This document shows, one piece after another, positions 1 to 8,083 of a stretch of 64,000 nt of DNA. Position 1 is the first letter of the stretch. Every line of letters starts with the position of its first letter. The position numbers were made by a program, and so were the translations under genes. The DNA lies in the NCBI GenBank assembly GCA_964479535.1, contig CAYZMM010000012.1, positions 1 to 64,000 on the forward strand, written 5' to 3'. The DNA is from S015-6 sp964479535. Lineage in GTDB: Bacteria; Desulfobacterota; DSWW01. Under the pieces are notes generated by a model. It worked only from the letters and a program-made list of their open reading frames with translations. It was not told where the DNA came from and did not search any database.

Positions 1-250
1 CAACCTGATGAACCGGGTGCCTCATCCCTCCCTTCCCTTTGGCGATTTCCGACGGTTTCGCACCTTTCTTTGACTTGCGCCTCACGTTTTTCTATTCTCC
101 CTTTACCCGATCCCCTGCGCCCAACCTCCCATGGGCGTTCGTCACCTCGAGGAAAGAACGTTCCATGCCGGTGCGGGCAGTAGGACTTGGGGAGTTCGAA
201 TAGTCGGGGCAGGCAATCACGCGCATCCACTCTGCCGGAAGGGGCGCACG
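1..250. other. Left-edge non-coding stretch upstream of the first gene
   Basis: No convincing coding sequence lies here. Longer frames that begin at 131 or 187 lack homologous-looking residues before the enoyl-CoA hydratase start at 251. The stretch is pyrimidine-rich on the + strand and holds one promoter-like pair, listed separately. Whether the end of another gene lies just outside the window cannot be seen. Confidence 0.5.
70..98 (+). promoter_or_regulatory. Candidate sigma70 promoter for the acyl-CoA operon
   Basis: A TTGACT -35-like hexamer at 70-75 and a TATTCT -10-like hexamer at 93-98 are separated by 17 bases. They lie about 150 bases upstream of the enoyl-CoA hydratase start. The match is by eye only, and such pairs also arise by chance. 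Confidence 0.35.
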
Positions 251-1060
251 ATGGAATACGAAAACATTCTCTACGCGAAAGAGGAACACGTCGTCACGAT
301 CACGATCAACCGCCCGGAGGTGCGCAACTGCATCGACCAGGCCACCAACCTGGAACTGCAGCATGCCTGGAAGGCCTTTCGGGACGACGAAGACGCCTTC
401 GTCGCCGTCTTCACCGGCGCCGGGGACAAGGCCTTTTCCGCCGGGTGGGACCTGAACGACGCGGCGGCCCTGACCAGCCTCGGCTCATACGACGACTTCC
501 GGCTCGCCGTTCACAACAGCGAGGGCTACTGCGGGTACACGAAGAAGTTCGACATCTTCAAGCCGATCATCGCCGCGGTGAACGGCTATGCCTTTGCAGC
601 GGGCCTGGAGAACTGCCTTCTGGCCGACATCCGGATCGCATCCGACAGGGCTCAGTTCGGTGCCACAGAGCGGCGCTGGAACATCGTTGCCGGTGACGGG
701 CTCTGCGTGCGGCTTCCCCTCGCGGTCGGCTACGCCAGGGCCATGGAGCTCATCATCACGGGCAAACGGATCGACGCAGAGGAGGCGTACCGGATCGGAC
801 TCGTCAACGAGGTCGTGCCCCACGACCGGCTCATGACCCGGGCCATGGAACTGGCCCGATCGATCTGCGAACTTCCCCAGGGCTCCCTCCGGGTGGACAA
901 GGAGACCGTCATACGCTGTGTGGGGCGCACCGTGGAAGAAAGAACCTTCATCGAGACGGAGGGAATTCTGAGCATGCTCATCCGGGGCGACAGCCAGACC
1001 GAGGGAGCGAAGGCGTTTCTGGAAAAGCGGAAACCGAAATGGAAGGATCACGGACGCTGA
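251..1060 (+). CDS. Enoyl-CoA hydratase/isomerase family protein
   Basis: A 269-residue crotonase-fold protein, probably hydrating or isomerising an acyl-CoA in the cytoplasm. Seen: the N-terminal strand ending TITINRPEVRN, an oxyanion-hole segment with FSAGWDLND, the helix GYAFAAGLENCLLADIRIA, and the ATERRWN segment where a catalytic acid is normally found. The C-terminus ends in the FLEKRKPKW tail common in this family. The ATG at 251 is chosen because family similarity starts with MEYENILYAKEE; an upstream ATG at 131 adds 40 unlike residues. It is 69 bases upstream of an acyl-CoA ligase on the same strand, so the two likely form an operon. The exact substrate is not predictable. Confidence 0.85.
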   Translation: MEYENILYAKEEHVVTITINRPEVRNCIDQATNLELQHAWKAFRDDEDAFVAVFTGAGDKAFSAGWDLNDAAALTSLGSYDDFRLAVHNSEGYCGYTKKFDIFKPIIAAVNGYAFAAGLENCLLADIRIASDRAQFGATERRWNIVAGDGLCVRLPLAVGYARAMELIITGKRIDAEEAYRIGLVNEVVPHDRLMTRAMELARSICELPQGSLRVDKETVIRCVGRTVEERTFIETEGILSMLIRGDSQTEGAKAFLEKRKPKWKDHGR

Positions 1061-1129
1061 TACGACCGTCCTGTCCGAACATCCGTGCAGAAACGATCAC
1101 GACCGGGACCTGGAACCAGGGGGAAGCCC

Positions 1130-2794
1130 ATGATACTCGCTTCAGAAGACCGTATCCGGACGTACACCGACCTGGGGTGCTGGGGCGAGAGGACCCTGCT
1201 CGAGGACTTTCGAGAGCACGCCCGGAAGACACCGGAACGCAAGGCCCTCATCGACCCCCGGAACAAGGAGGCCCTGGTCGGCCTTGCACCCGAACGGGTC
1301 ACCTATGAAGAGCTGGCCCGGGCTGTAGACGGAACCGCATCTGCTCTTCTTTCGGCCGGCATCGGCAAGGACGACATCGTGATCGTCCAGTTGCCGAACT
1401 GCTGGGAGCTGGCCATGCTGTACCTGGCTGTTGCCAGAACCGGGGCGATCCTTTCCCCCATTCCGATCCAGTGGCGCGCCAAGGAGCTCGCCTACGTAGC
1501 CGAGCTGACCGAGGCAAAGGCATTCATCACCGTAAAGGAATTCCACCGTTTTCAACACATCGCCATGGGCAGGGAGGTCCAGGAGAAGCTCCCTTCCTTG
1601 AGCCGCATCTATTCGTACCAGGATCTGCGAGACATGCTCCGGGAACCCGCAGACACGCCCCGCCTGGACGCGATCCCGATCGATGCGAACGATATCTTCA
1701 CCATCTGCTGGACCTCCGGCACCGAAGCACAGCCCAAGGGCTGCCCGCTCAGCCACAACAACTGGCGCTGTCAATCCGACATGGCTGCGGCAGCCGGTAT
1801 GGAACCGGGCGATACCCTGCTGACCGCCGGCCCGCTCGTGAACATGGGAGCCGTAGGCACTGTCCTGGTTCCGTGGTTTCTGCTGGGCGGGACCATCGTC
1901 CTTCATCACCCCTTCGAGCCGATGCTTCTTCTCGAGCAACTCGTGGAGGAGAAGATCAACTACACGCTTCTGGTTCCGGCCGTACTCAACCTCCTCTTGA
2001 AGCATCCCGCAGCGGCCGACGTGGACCTGAACCACATCCGGGCCATCACCGTCGGCTCCGCGCCCCCCTCGCTATGGTCCATGCAGGAATTCAAGAGGCG
2101 GTGGAACATCGACATCGGAAACATCTGGGGGCAGAACGAGGGCACCGGGTTCATTTCCGGGGTCAAGGATGTGCCGGACATCAACCTGCGCGTGGATCAC
2201 TTCCCGAGATACGGGGCCGAGGGACATACCTGGTCCATCTGGACGGCACAGCACGTTCGCACGAAGATCGTCGACCCGGAAGGCAACGAGTTGACCGAGG
2301 ACGATGCCGTAGGAGAGCTTCTCTACAAGGGCCCGAACACCATCCCGGGTTACTTCCGGCGCCCCGATTTGAACGAAACGGCCGTTGACCCGGAGGGCTT
2401 TCTCAAGACCGGGGATCTGTTTCAGATCAAGGGAAGGCTTCATCTCAAGTTCTACGATCGCGCCAAGGACATCATCATCCGGGGGGGACTGAACATCAGT
2501 GCACAGGAAGTTGAGAACCTGATCCTGGCGCACCCGGATGTGCAGGATGCCGCTGCGATCGGCATGCCGGATGAGAACCTCGGGGAGAGAACGTGTGTGT
2601 ATGTCGTCCAAGGCCCGGGCAAGACGGTGACCCTGGAGGGCCTCGTCGCCTTCATGAAGGAGCAGGGCTCGGCGGTCTACAAGCTTCCGGAGCGGATCGA
2701 AGTGGTGGAGGAAATCCCGCGCAACCCGGTGGGCAAGATCATCAAGAAGGATCTGCGCAAGGATATCGCCCAGAAACTGGCCGCAAAAGTCTAG
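1130..2794 (+). CDS. AMP-forming acyl-CoA synthetase (ligase)
   Basis: A 554-residue ANL-superfamily ligase that activates a carboxylic acid through an acyl-adenylate and transfers it to CoA. Seen in order: the P-loop-like TSGTEAQPKGC, the adenylate-binding NIWGQNEGTG, the hinge RAKDIIIRGGLNISAQEVEN, and the C-terminal catalytic lysine region PRNPVGKIIKKDLR. All core motifs are intact and the length is normal for the family. The ATG at 1130 is preceded by a purine-rich AGGGGGA site; an upstream in-frame start at 1085 adds non-homologous residues. It follows the enoyl-CoA hydratase. The protein resembles the cyclohexanecarboxylate or benzoate-type branch, but the substrate is uncertain. Confidence 0.88.
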   Translation: MILASEDRIRTYTDLGCWGERTLLEDFREHARKTPERKALIDPRNKEALVGLAPERVTYEELARAVDGTASALLSAGIGKDDIVIVQLPNCWELAMLYLAVARTGAILSPIPIQWRAKELAYVAELTEAKAFITVKEFHRFQHIAMGREVQEKLPSLSRIYSYQDLRDMLREPADTPRLDAIPIDANDIFTICWTSGTEAQPKGCPLSHNNWRCQSDMAAAAGMEPGDTLLTAGPLVNMGAVGTVLVPWFLLGGTIVLHHPFEPMLLLEQLVEEKINYTLLVPAVLNLLLKHPAAADVDLNHIRAITVGSAPPSLWSMQEFKRRWNIDIGNIWGQNEGTGFISGVKDVPDINLRVDHFPRYGAEGHTWSIWTAQHVRTKIVDPEGNELTEDDAVGELLYKGPNTIPGYFRRPDLNETAVDPEGFLKTGDLFQIKGRLHLKFYDRAKDIIIRGGLNISAQEVENLILAHPDVQDAAAIGMPDENLGERTCVYVVQGPGKTVTLEGLVAFMKEQGSAVYKLPERIEVVEEIPRNPVGKIIKKDLRKDIAQKLAAKV

Positions 2795-4178
2795 GGCGAA
2801 AGGGGAAGGGCGAAGGGGTCAAGTCGAGCAACATCCGCATGGCGCGCACGCTCTCCATCGCGTCGTTGAACACCGGATAGACTCCCCTCTTCTGAAGCTC
2901 ACGGACCTGGTCCCGCCGGCCGAAGAAGCTGAGTGCGATCGGCTTCCCCGCCTTCTCGGACAGCCGCTTGAAGAACTTCAGGATCTGATCCGGGGAACCG
3001 ATCTCGCCCTGGAGCATTCGCATCATCTCCGGTTCGTACATGTGGCATAGAACGATCCCATCGATGGAGTCCAGGGCGAGGCACTCCTCCAGGGCGAACA
3101 CGAGCCCTTCTACGTTGTGGATGTCACCGAAATCCATCGGGTTGGACATCCGGATGACACCGCCGCGACGGTAGTTCTCGATCCGGTCCAGGAGTTCCCT
3201 CGGAAGATCGGGACACTCGAAGCCGAGCCTTTCGCACACATCCCCCAGGATGACGGAGAACCCGCCGGACATGGAGATGGCCACCAGCCGGTTCCCCCGG
3301 AGGGGAGGCAACTCGAGGGCCTTGGCGCAGACGGTCATGTCGTGAATGCTCTCCACACGGAGGATCCCGCTCTGCCGGAAGGCGCCGTCCACGACGCGGT
3401 CGTTATTGAAGAGTGCGGCCGTGTGCGATATGGCGATCCTGGAGGCGGTCGTGCTGACGTTCGCCTTGAAGACCACGACCGGCTTGGCCGATCTCGATGC
3501 CACACGCATCAGCTCGGGGCCGTTTTCTATGCTCTCCAGGTACAGGTGAATCTGCTTCGTGTCTTCGTCCTCGTTCAGGTATTCGATCAGATCGATCTCA
3601 CCCACGTTCAGCTTGTTCCCGACGCTCACGATCTTCGAAAACCCGACATGTTCGTCGGAGAAGGAGTAGGCACACTGGGTGGTCACGCCGCCGCTCTGGA
3701 TGATCAGGCTTGCGCAACCCTTCTTGTAATGCTCCACCTGCATCGGGTTGAAGGGCGAGCAGAGACCCGAATCGGTGCAGATCACACCGATGGAGTTCGG
3801 CCCGATGAAACGGATGCCGTATCGCTCGGTGACGTCCAGGATTTCGTTCTCCGCCTCGGTCCGCTCCCCCTCGAATTCGCGGAAGCCTCCGGTGGAGATG
3901 ATTGCGTGGCGGATCCCTTTTCGGCCGCATATGTCCAGGGTCTCCGCCACATAGGCGGCCGGTACGAGGATCACCGCGAGATCGATCCCCTCGGGCAGTG
4001 AATCCGGGTCTGTGCAGAGATCGATACCGTGAACCGTGCCCGGCTTCCTGCCAACGGGATGAATTCGTCCCTGAAACCCCATCTTCTGGCATTGAAGCAC
4101 AATGTTTCTGGCCAGGTTGCCCTTCTGGGTCCCGACTCCGAACACGGCAAGGCTCGATGGGTAGAAGAACTCTCTCAT
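2742..4178 (-). CDS. Acyl-CoA synthetase (ADP-forming) alpha-type protein
   Basis: A 478-residue protein with the CoA-binding Rossmann domain (FFYPSSLAVFGVGTQKGNLA near the N-terminus) followed by two succinyl-CoA-ligase-like domains. The ISHTAALF segment corresponds to the conserved SHT region of ADP-forming acetyl-CoA synthetases, where the phosphorylated histidine lies. No ATP-grasp beta domain is fused and none is encoded next door, so a partner would have to be elsewhere, or this is an accessory homologue. Start MREFFYP at 4178; the frame extends further upstream without similarity. The 3' end overlaps the convergent acyl-CoA ligase by 53 bases, and its last ~25 residues look like read-through of a low-complexity purine-rich tract. 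Confidence 0.78.
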   Translation of the reverse strand: MREFFYPSSLAVFGVGTQKGNLARNIVLQCQKMGFQGRIHPVGRKPGTVHGIDLCTDPDSLPEGIDLAVILVPAAYVAETLDICGRKGIRHAIISTGGFREFEGERTEAENEILDVTERYGIRFIGPNSIGVICTDSGLCSPFNPMQVEHYKKGCASLIIQSGGVTTQCAYSFSDEHVGFSKIVSVGNKLNVGEIDLIEYLNEDEDTKQIHLYLESIENGPELMRVASRSAKPVVVFKANVSTTASRIAISHTAALFNNDRVVDGAFRQSGILRVESIHDMTVCAKALELPPLRGNRLVAISMSGGFSVILGDVCERLGFECPDLPRELLDRIENYRRGGVIRMSNPMDFGDIHNVEGLVFALEECLALDSIDGIVLCHMYEPEMMRMLQGEIGSPDQILKFFKRLSEKAGKPIALSFFGRRDQVRELQKRGVYPVFNDAMESVRAMRMLLDLTPSPFPFRPRLLRPVSGRYPCADPS

Positions 4179-4325
4179 TTCTGCACAGGCACGCTTCTCA
4201 GGGGACCGCCGACTTGGCTTGGGATGTGTTGGCAAGGAGAGAATCTAGCGAGGCACCACCCTTCTGTCAAACAGGGCGGTCGCTGTTCTGAAGGCATCAC
4301 TCCCCGAAATCACGGTTCCGCACTT

Positions 4326-4511
4326 TCAGAGTCTCTCCGGTTTGCAGAGGTTCTTCTTGGTGGCTGCAGCGCGGCCGCACTTCCTGCAGACATGGCTCGG
4401 GGTTCTGACCAATTCCTTGTATTCCTCCAGGTTCTTCTTGACGAAGCCTATGTTCTTGAGGAGACAGAGATGCTTCTCGTGGTCCGGGTGAGGCATCTTG
4501 ATCTCTGCCAT
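4326..4511 (-). CDS. Small conserved Cys-containing protein of unknown function
   Basis: A 61-residue basic protein with MAEIKMPHPDHEKHLCLL at the N-terminus and VCRKCGRAAATKKNLC near the end. The C-x2-C followed by another Cys could bind a metal, but the pattern is not a complete zinc ribbon. The start is well supported: AAAGGAGG sits seven bases upstream of the ATG at 4511. It is a single gene in the same direction as the CoA-binding protein, with 147 bases between them. I do not recognise a function. Confidence 0.7.
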   Translation of the reverse strand: MAEIKMPHPDHEKHLCLLKNIGFVKKNLEEYKELVRTPSHVCRKCGRAAATKKNLCKPERL

Positions 4512-4957
4512 GGCGCATCCTCCTTTCGCTCAGGGCTCGGCAAACCGGTCCGTTTGTCACAACCTAGGATGAGGACTCGCATCGGGAGGTTGCTGGTGCG
4601 GCCACCCCCGATACCCGCCAGAGCGCATGTGGCACGTAGGGGACCAGGTCCTACGTTTTCGTGTCTTCGGGTGCCCCATATCGGCACCGGGACCGCAATT
4701 GGCGGCACCGGGGCGCACCCGGGGACGGATTGCCGTCCCGGAGCGGAGGCGGCACGGTGTCCTACTGCACCTTCCCGGGCAAGGCGAACGTCTCCTTTTC
4801 ATATTTGAATCAACAATTTACCCCCAAATGGGCCGTCCCCTGGGCAGGACGGAAGAGGGGTGATGAGCCCCGCCTTCGAACAGAGAAGCCCGGGCTCCAC
4901 TGGTACGATCCTTGCTGTGCTATTGCAGTACGGATTCGACACGAAAAGGAAGTCGAG
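4512..4957. other. 446-base divergent intergenic region with hairpins
   Basis: This separates two divergently transcribed genes. It contains a stem of ACGTAGG with CCTACGT (4634-4656) followed by TTTC on the + strand, and a second short stem CCGTCC/GGACGG (4833-4852). The middle is GC-rich and repetitive-looking (GGCACCGGGACCGC, GGCGGCACCGGGGCGCACC). No riboswitch consensus is recognisable. Promoters for both flanking genes presumably lie here. Confidence 0.4.
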
Positions 4958-5710
4958 ATGGACGGCCCGATCTCTACGAGCGAAAACGCAGGCTCTTTTC
5001 AGCAAGCCGCTCCTGTGACCTTTCGCAGTCCTTCGGTCGGCCCGCCCGAGAAGGTTCCGCCGGTGACAGAGGGCGAGCGTTCTCGCTCTCCGGGTCGCGA
5101 CGAGACAGGTTCATCCGAGAAAACGGACAGGAGCCCGCTTGCCGACCGGGAGCGAAGCACAGGGAACGAACGAACGACAACAAAGCGGGATCCGGCATTC
5201 TGCGTGGAGTTTGGTCCCGGCAAGGCCGATTCTGCGAACGGCAGGGGTCGCCGCGAACCGTCGGGCGATCTTCCCCCACCCCCTCTGGACAAGAAAGCAA
5301 GGGAAGCAAAGCAGAAGGAGGAAGCCCTGGCCGACGTGAAAGAGAGGTGGGCGGAGGTGAACCAGGAAGCCCTCGAGTCCGGCGTCCTACCGGGGCAAGG
5401 TGAGCCGGTCTGGGCCGAGGGGACGAAAGGGACCGAGGAGTCGCCCACCCGTACCCTTTCCGAGTCCGAGGACGAGGCTGCAGATGCTCGAGGCAAAGAC
5501 ATTGCGGACACCGGCCGAGCATCCACTCCTGCCGAAGTGGGGTTCGCTTCCAGGGAGCAGGATCCGACGACACCTTCAACAGGCGCGTTCCAGGGAAGCG
5601 AAGAGGCGGAAAACGGCCTTCAGCGTCAACTCACGAGCCGATACGAGGCCGTCGCCACGTCCTTGGCGAACCCGCATCCCACACAGCCGATCGTCGACCT
5701 CTTCGTGTAG
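4958..5710 (+). CDS. Orphan low-complexity, probably disordered protein
   Basis: A 250-residue protein starting MDGPISTSENAG, with AAAAGGAAG upstream of the ATG at 4958. It is rich in Ser, Glu, Arg, Pro and Gly, with no long hydrophobic run, and one charged helical stretch near the middle (KKAREAKQKEEALADVKERW). The only fold-like part is a short C-terminal segment ending NPHPTQPIVDLFV. Long open frames on the other strand make the coding claim less certain, but the ribosome site and clean start support this frame. No family is recognised and no signal peptide is visible. Confidence 0.5.
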   Translation: MDGPISTSENAGSFQQAAPVTFRSPSVGPPEKVPPVTEGERSRSPGRDETGSSEKTDRSPLADRERSTGNERTTTKRDPAFCVEFGPGKADSANGRGRREPSGDLPPPPLDKKAREAKQKEEALADVKERWAEVNQEALESGVLPGQGEPVWAEGTKGTEESPTRTLSESEDEAADARGKDIADTGRASTPAEVGFASREQDPTTPSTGAFQGSEEAENGLQRQLTSRYEAVATSLANPHPTQPIVDLFV

Positions 5711-5732
5711 GAGGCGCTTCTTCGGTGGCCTC

Positions 5733-7124
5733 CTAGTGCGCGACGAGATGGGGAGCCCCTACCGCTATGTAGGGCCTCATGAATTCGAGCGTCCCGGTGA
5801 ATTCGTCGGTGCAACGGTCGATTTCCCTCTCCGACATGGGTGTTGAAATGATGAATTCCCCTCGCTTCGCCGTGTAGATGCCCCGATTCATGAGCTCCAG
5901 GTGCAGCCACTTCTGCAGCTCCATGGCGCCTATGTAGGACATGGCAAAGGCGTGGGCGTTCGAGACTTCCCGGTCGGTGTAGACGATGTTGCTCAAGGAG
6001 CCGACCCCGATCACCTGCATCTTCAGGCCCTGGGATCGAATCGCGGCGTTACAGCCTTTCCGCAGTCTCTCCCCCAGCGAGTTGATGTGCTCGACCGCTT
6101 TCTCGTCGAACTTGTTCATCGATGCGATGCCGGCCGCCATGGTGACCTCGTTCCCGTTGAAGGTTCCGGAGTGGTTGATGGAACCCGGCCGGAGCGGGTC
6201 GTAGTCGAAGCGGTCCATGTACTCCCTTCTGCCGCCAAAGGCGCCGACCGGATACCCGCCTCCGATCAGTTTCCCGAAGGCGGTCAGATCCGGCATCACA
6301 TTCTCGAGCTTCTGATACCCGCCCGTGCTCATTCGAAAAGACTGGACCTCGTCGAAGATGAGCAGCGCACCGTACCGGTCGGCGAGCTCCCGCAGGCCCT
6401 TCAGGAACCCCGGTTTCGCGGCAATGACGCCCAGGCTGCCCAGGAAGGGCTCGGCAAGGATGGCCGCGATCCTGCCCTCGTGCTTCTTCAGGACCTTGTC
6501 GGCCGCTTCCAGGTCGTTGAAGGGTGCAACCGCAACGTCCTGAAGGGTGCTCTTCGGGATGCCGAGCCCTTCGAGCCGGGGTTCCGGCAGTTCACCGGGA
6601 TCGAGATCCGGCACCACCGAGACCTTCGCCTCGTCATGGGTGCCGTGGTAGCAGCCCTCGAACTTGAGGAGCATGTCCTTGCCGGTTACGGCCCTGGCCG
6701 CCCGGATCGCCCATTGGGTCGCCTCGGTTCCCGAGTTGCCGTAACGGACCCTTTCAACGGAAGGCGTCCGGTCACAGAGGATCTTTGCGTGCTCGGCCTG
6801 AAGGGCGGAGGTCGAACCCAGGATGCAGCCTTTCTCGATCTGGGCACGGACGGCCTCCATGATGTCCGGATCGCAATGGCCGTGCACCAGGGAAGTGAAG
6901 TTGCCCAGAAAGTCGAGGTATTCGTTTCCGTCCACGTCCCAGACGCGACAGCCCTTGCCATGATCCATGAACGTGGTATACGGCTTGTAAGAAATCGACT
7001 CCCGCGTCTCGCCGCCCGGCAGGTACCTGACCGCCTGCTGGTGAAATTCTCTCGATTTCCCGGTCCTCTCCAGATATCTGGCCTCGATGTCCCGGAGGAT
7101 GTCCTCGCCTGTCAGAGCCGACAT
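5733..7124 (-). CDS. Class III aminotransferase, glutamate-1-semialdehyde aminomutase-like
   Basis: A 463-residue PLP enzyme of fold type I. Seen: YGNSGTEATQWAIRAAR for phosphate binding, the aspartate in IFDEVQSFR (about D258), and the PLP lysine in TAFGKLIGGGYPVGAFGG (K285). The GGGYPVGAFGG stretch is typical of HemL-like aminomutases, but the sequence looks like one of the many HemL paralogues rather than the tetrapyrrole enzyme itself. The ATG at 7124 is preceded by AGGAGG inside the end of the tetR gene; the two genes are four bases apart and surely co-transcribed. The TetR protein probably controls it. The substrate is unknown. Confidence 0.82.
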   Translation of the reverse strand: MSALTGEDILRDIEARYLERTGKSREFHQQAVRYLPGGETRESISYKPYTTFMDHGKGCRVWDVDGNEYLDFLGNFTSLVHGHCDPDIMEAVRAQIEKGCILGSTSALQAEHAKILCDRTPSVERVRYGNSGTEATQWAIRAARAVTGKDMLLKFEGCYHGTHDEAKVSVVPDLDPGELPEPRLEGLGIPKSTLQDVAVAPFNDLEAADKVLKKHEGRIAAILAEPFLGSLGVIAAKPGFLKGLRELADRYGALLIFDEVQSFRMSTGGYQKLENVMPDLTAFGKLIGGGYPVGAFGGRREYMDRFDYDPLRPGSINHSGTFNGNEVTMAAGIASMNKFDEKAVEHINSLGERLRKGCNAAIRSQGLKMQVIGVGSLSNIVYTDREVSNAHAFAMSYIGAMELQKWLHLELMNRGIYTAKRGEFIISTPMSEREIDRCTDEFTGTLEFMRPYIAVGAPHLVAH

Positions 7125-7128
7125 GATG

Positions 7129-7791
7129 TCACGACCTCCTCTTCACGGCGGTTTCAAAGGTGTCCACAAAGGTGTTCACGATCCGATCCGGCTCGAAAGC
7201 CATGGGAGAGTTCGCAACGACCTGGATGATCAGGCCTTCCAGTGCCACGATGAGCATGCGCACGAACGCATCTCTCGTTTCCTGAGGCAGAGCCGGGTAG
7301 CGACGCTCCAGTTCGTCGACAAAGAACCCGTAGAACTCCAGATCGCTTCGGTTGTGCATCCGGTTGAAGTCCGGGTCCGTCATGGCCATCCCCATGTACT
7401 CCCTCGTGATGCCTCGAAGGGAGGGGTTCTCGGCAAGGACCTTGAACTGGCCCCGCAGGCCCTTTCGCAGGGCCGTGAAGAAGTCCTCTTCCTCGGACAT
7501 CGCAGTACGCAGTATCTGGGAGGACATCATCTGCCGTGCCCGGTTCACCCAGATCAGCAACGCCCGCTTGTCCCTGAAGTGGTGATACAGGGCTCCGAGG
7601 GTCACGCCGGCCCGGGAGGCGATCTCTCGAATGGTGGTCTTGTGATACCCCTGGTCGGCAAAGCATTCGGCAGCCGCGCGCAGCAGCTTCCGCCGGGTCA
7701 TCCGGGCCGCCTCTTTGTGAAGTTCGCGCGTGTCGAGCGTTTCCGCATCCAGCACCTGGTCCAGCGTAATGGCCTCTTCCGCTTGCCCCAT
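7129..7791 (-). CDS. TetR/AcrR family transcriptional regulator
   Basis: A 220-residue regulator with an N-terminal helix-turn-helix (about residues 36-80, ending TLGALYHHFRDKRALL, the typical TetR recognition helix) and an all-helical ligand domain containing TREYMGMAMTDPDF. The ATG at 7791 is preferred because GGAGAGG lies seven bases upstream; an upstream ATG at 7836 lacks a ribosome site and falls almost at the predicted transcription start. It heads an operon with the class III aminotransferase. A perfect palindrome just upstream (7843-7857) is a good operator candidate, implying autorepression. Genes of this type often sense acyl-CoA or fatty-acid ligands. Confidence 0.85.
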   Translation of the reverse strand: MGQAEEAITLDQVLDAETLDTRELHKEAARMTRRKLLRAAAECFADQGYHKTTIREIASRAGVTLGALYHHFRDKRALLIWVNRARQMMSSQILRTAMSEEEDFFTALRKGLRGQFKVLAENPSLRGITREYMGMAMTDPDFNRMHNRSDLEFYGFFVDELERRYPALPQETRDAFVRMLIVALEGLIIQVVANSPMAFEPDRIVNTFVDTFETAVKRRS

Positions 7792-7842
7792 GCCTTGCCC
7801 TCTCCGGATCGAGTCGTTGCTCTTGCAAGTCGGCATATCAAC

Positions 7843-7857
7843 GCTATGTTACATAGC
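7843..7857. promoter_or_regulatory. Palindromic operator candidate for the TetR regulator
   Basis: Perfect inverted repeat GCTATGT-T-ACATAGC: 7-base arms around one central base. It lies just downstream of the -10 box of the predicted promoter and 52 bases upstream of the tetR start, where a bound repressor would block initiation. Confidence 0.5.
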
Positions 7858-7863
7858 AATGAC

Positions 7864-7893
7864 ATAATAAGCCCGGGAGCCCTTTCCCGTCAA
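7864..7893 (-). promoter_or_regulatory. Predicted sigma70 promoter of the tetR-aminotransferase operon
   Basis: Read on the minus strand, TTGACG (7893-7888) and TATTAT (7869-7864) are separated by 18 bases. The palindromic operator follows within a few bases of the -10 box. Confidence 0.45.
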
Positions 7894-8083
7894 GATCATT
7901 CCCGGGGAGGGCTCATCTGAAAGAAAATAGCCGGATATCCAATACTTGAGCATTGACACATTCCCGCCGGTCCGGTTACCCTCTCTGCGAATGCAGGGAG
8001 CGCCACCGGGCGAGTGGGCCGATCCGGCGGGTCGTCCGAGCATTCGCTGAGATGCCATTCGAGCAGTGGGGAAAGGGTCGTTC

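Noticed and set aside
131..250. N-terminal extension of the enoyl-CoA hydratase frame
   Set aside because: The extra 40 residues are Arg/Gly-rich and unlike the family; similarity starts at the ATG at 251.
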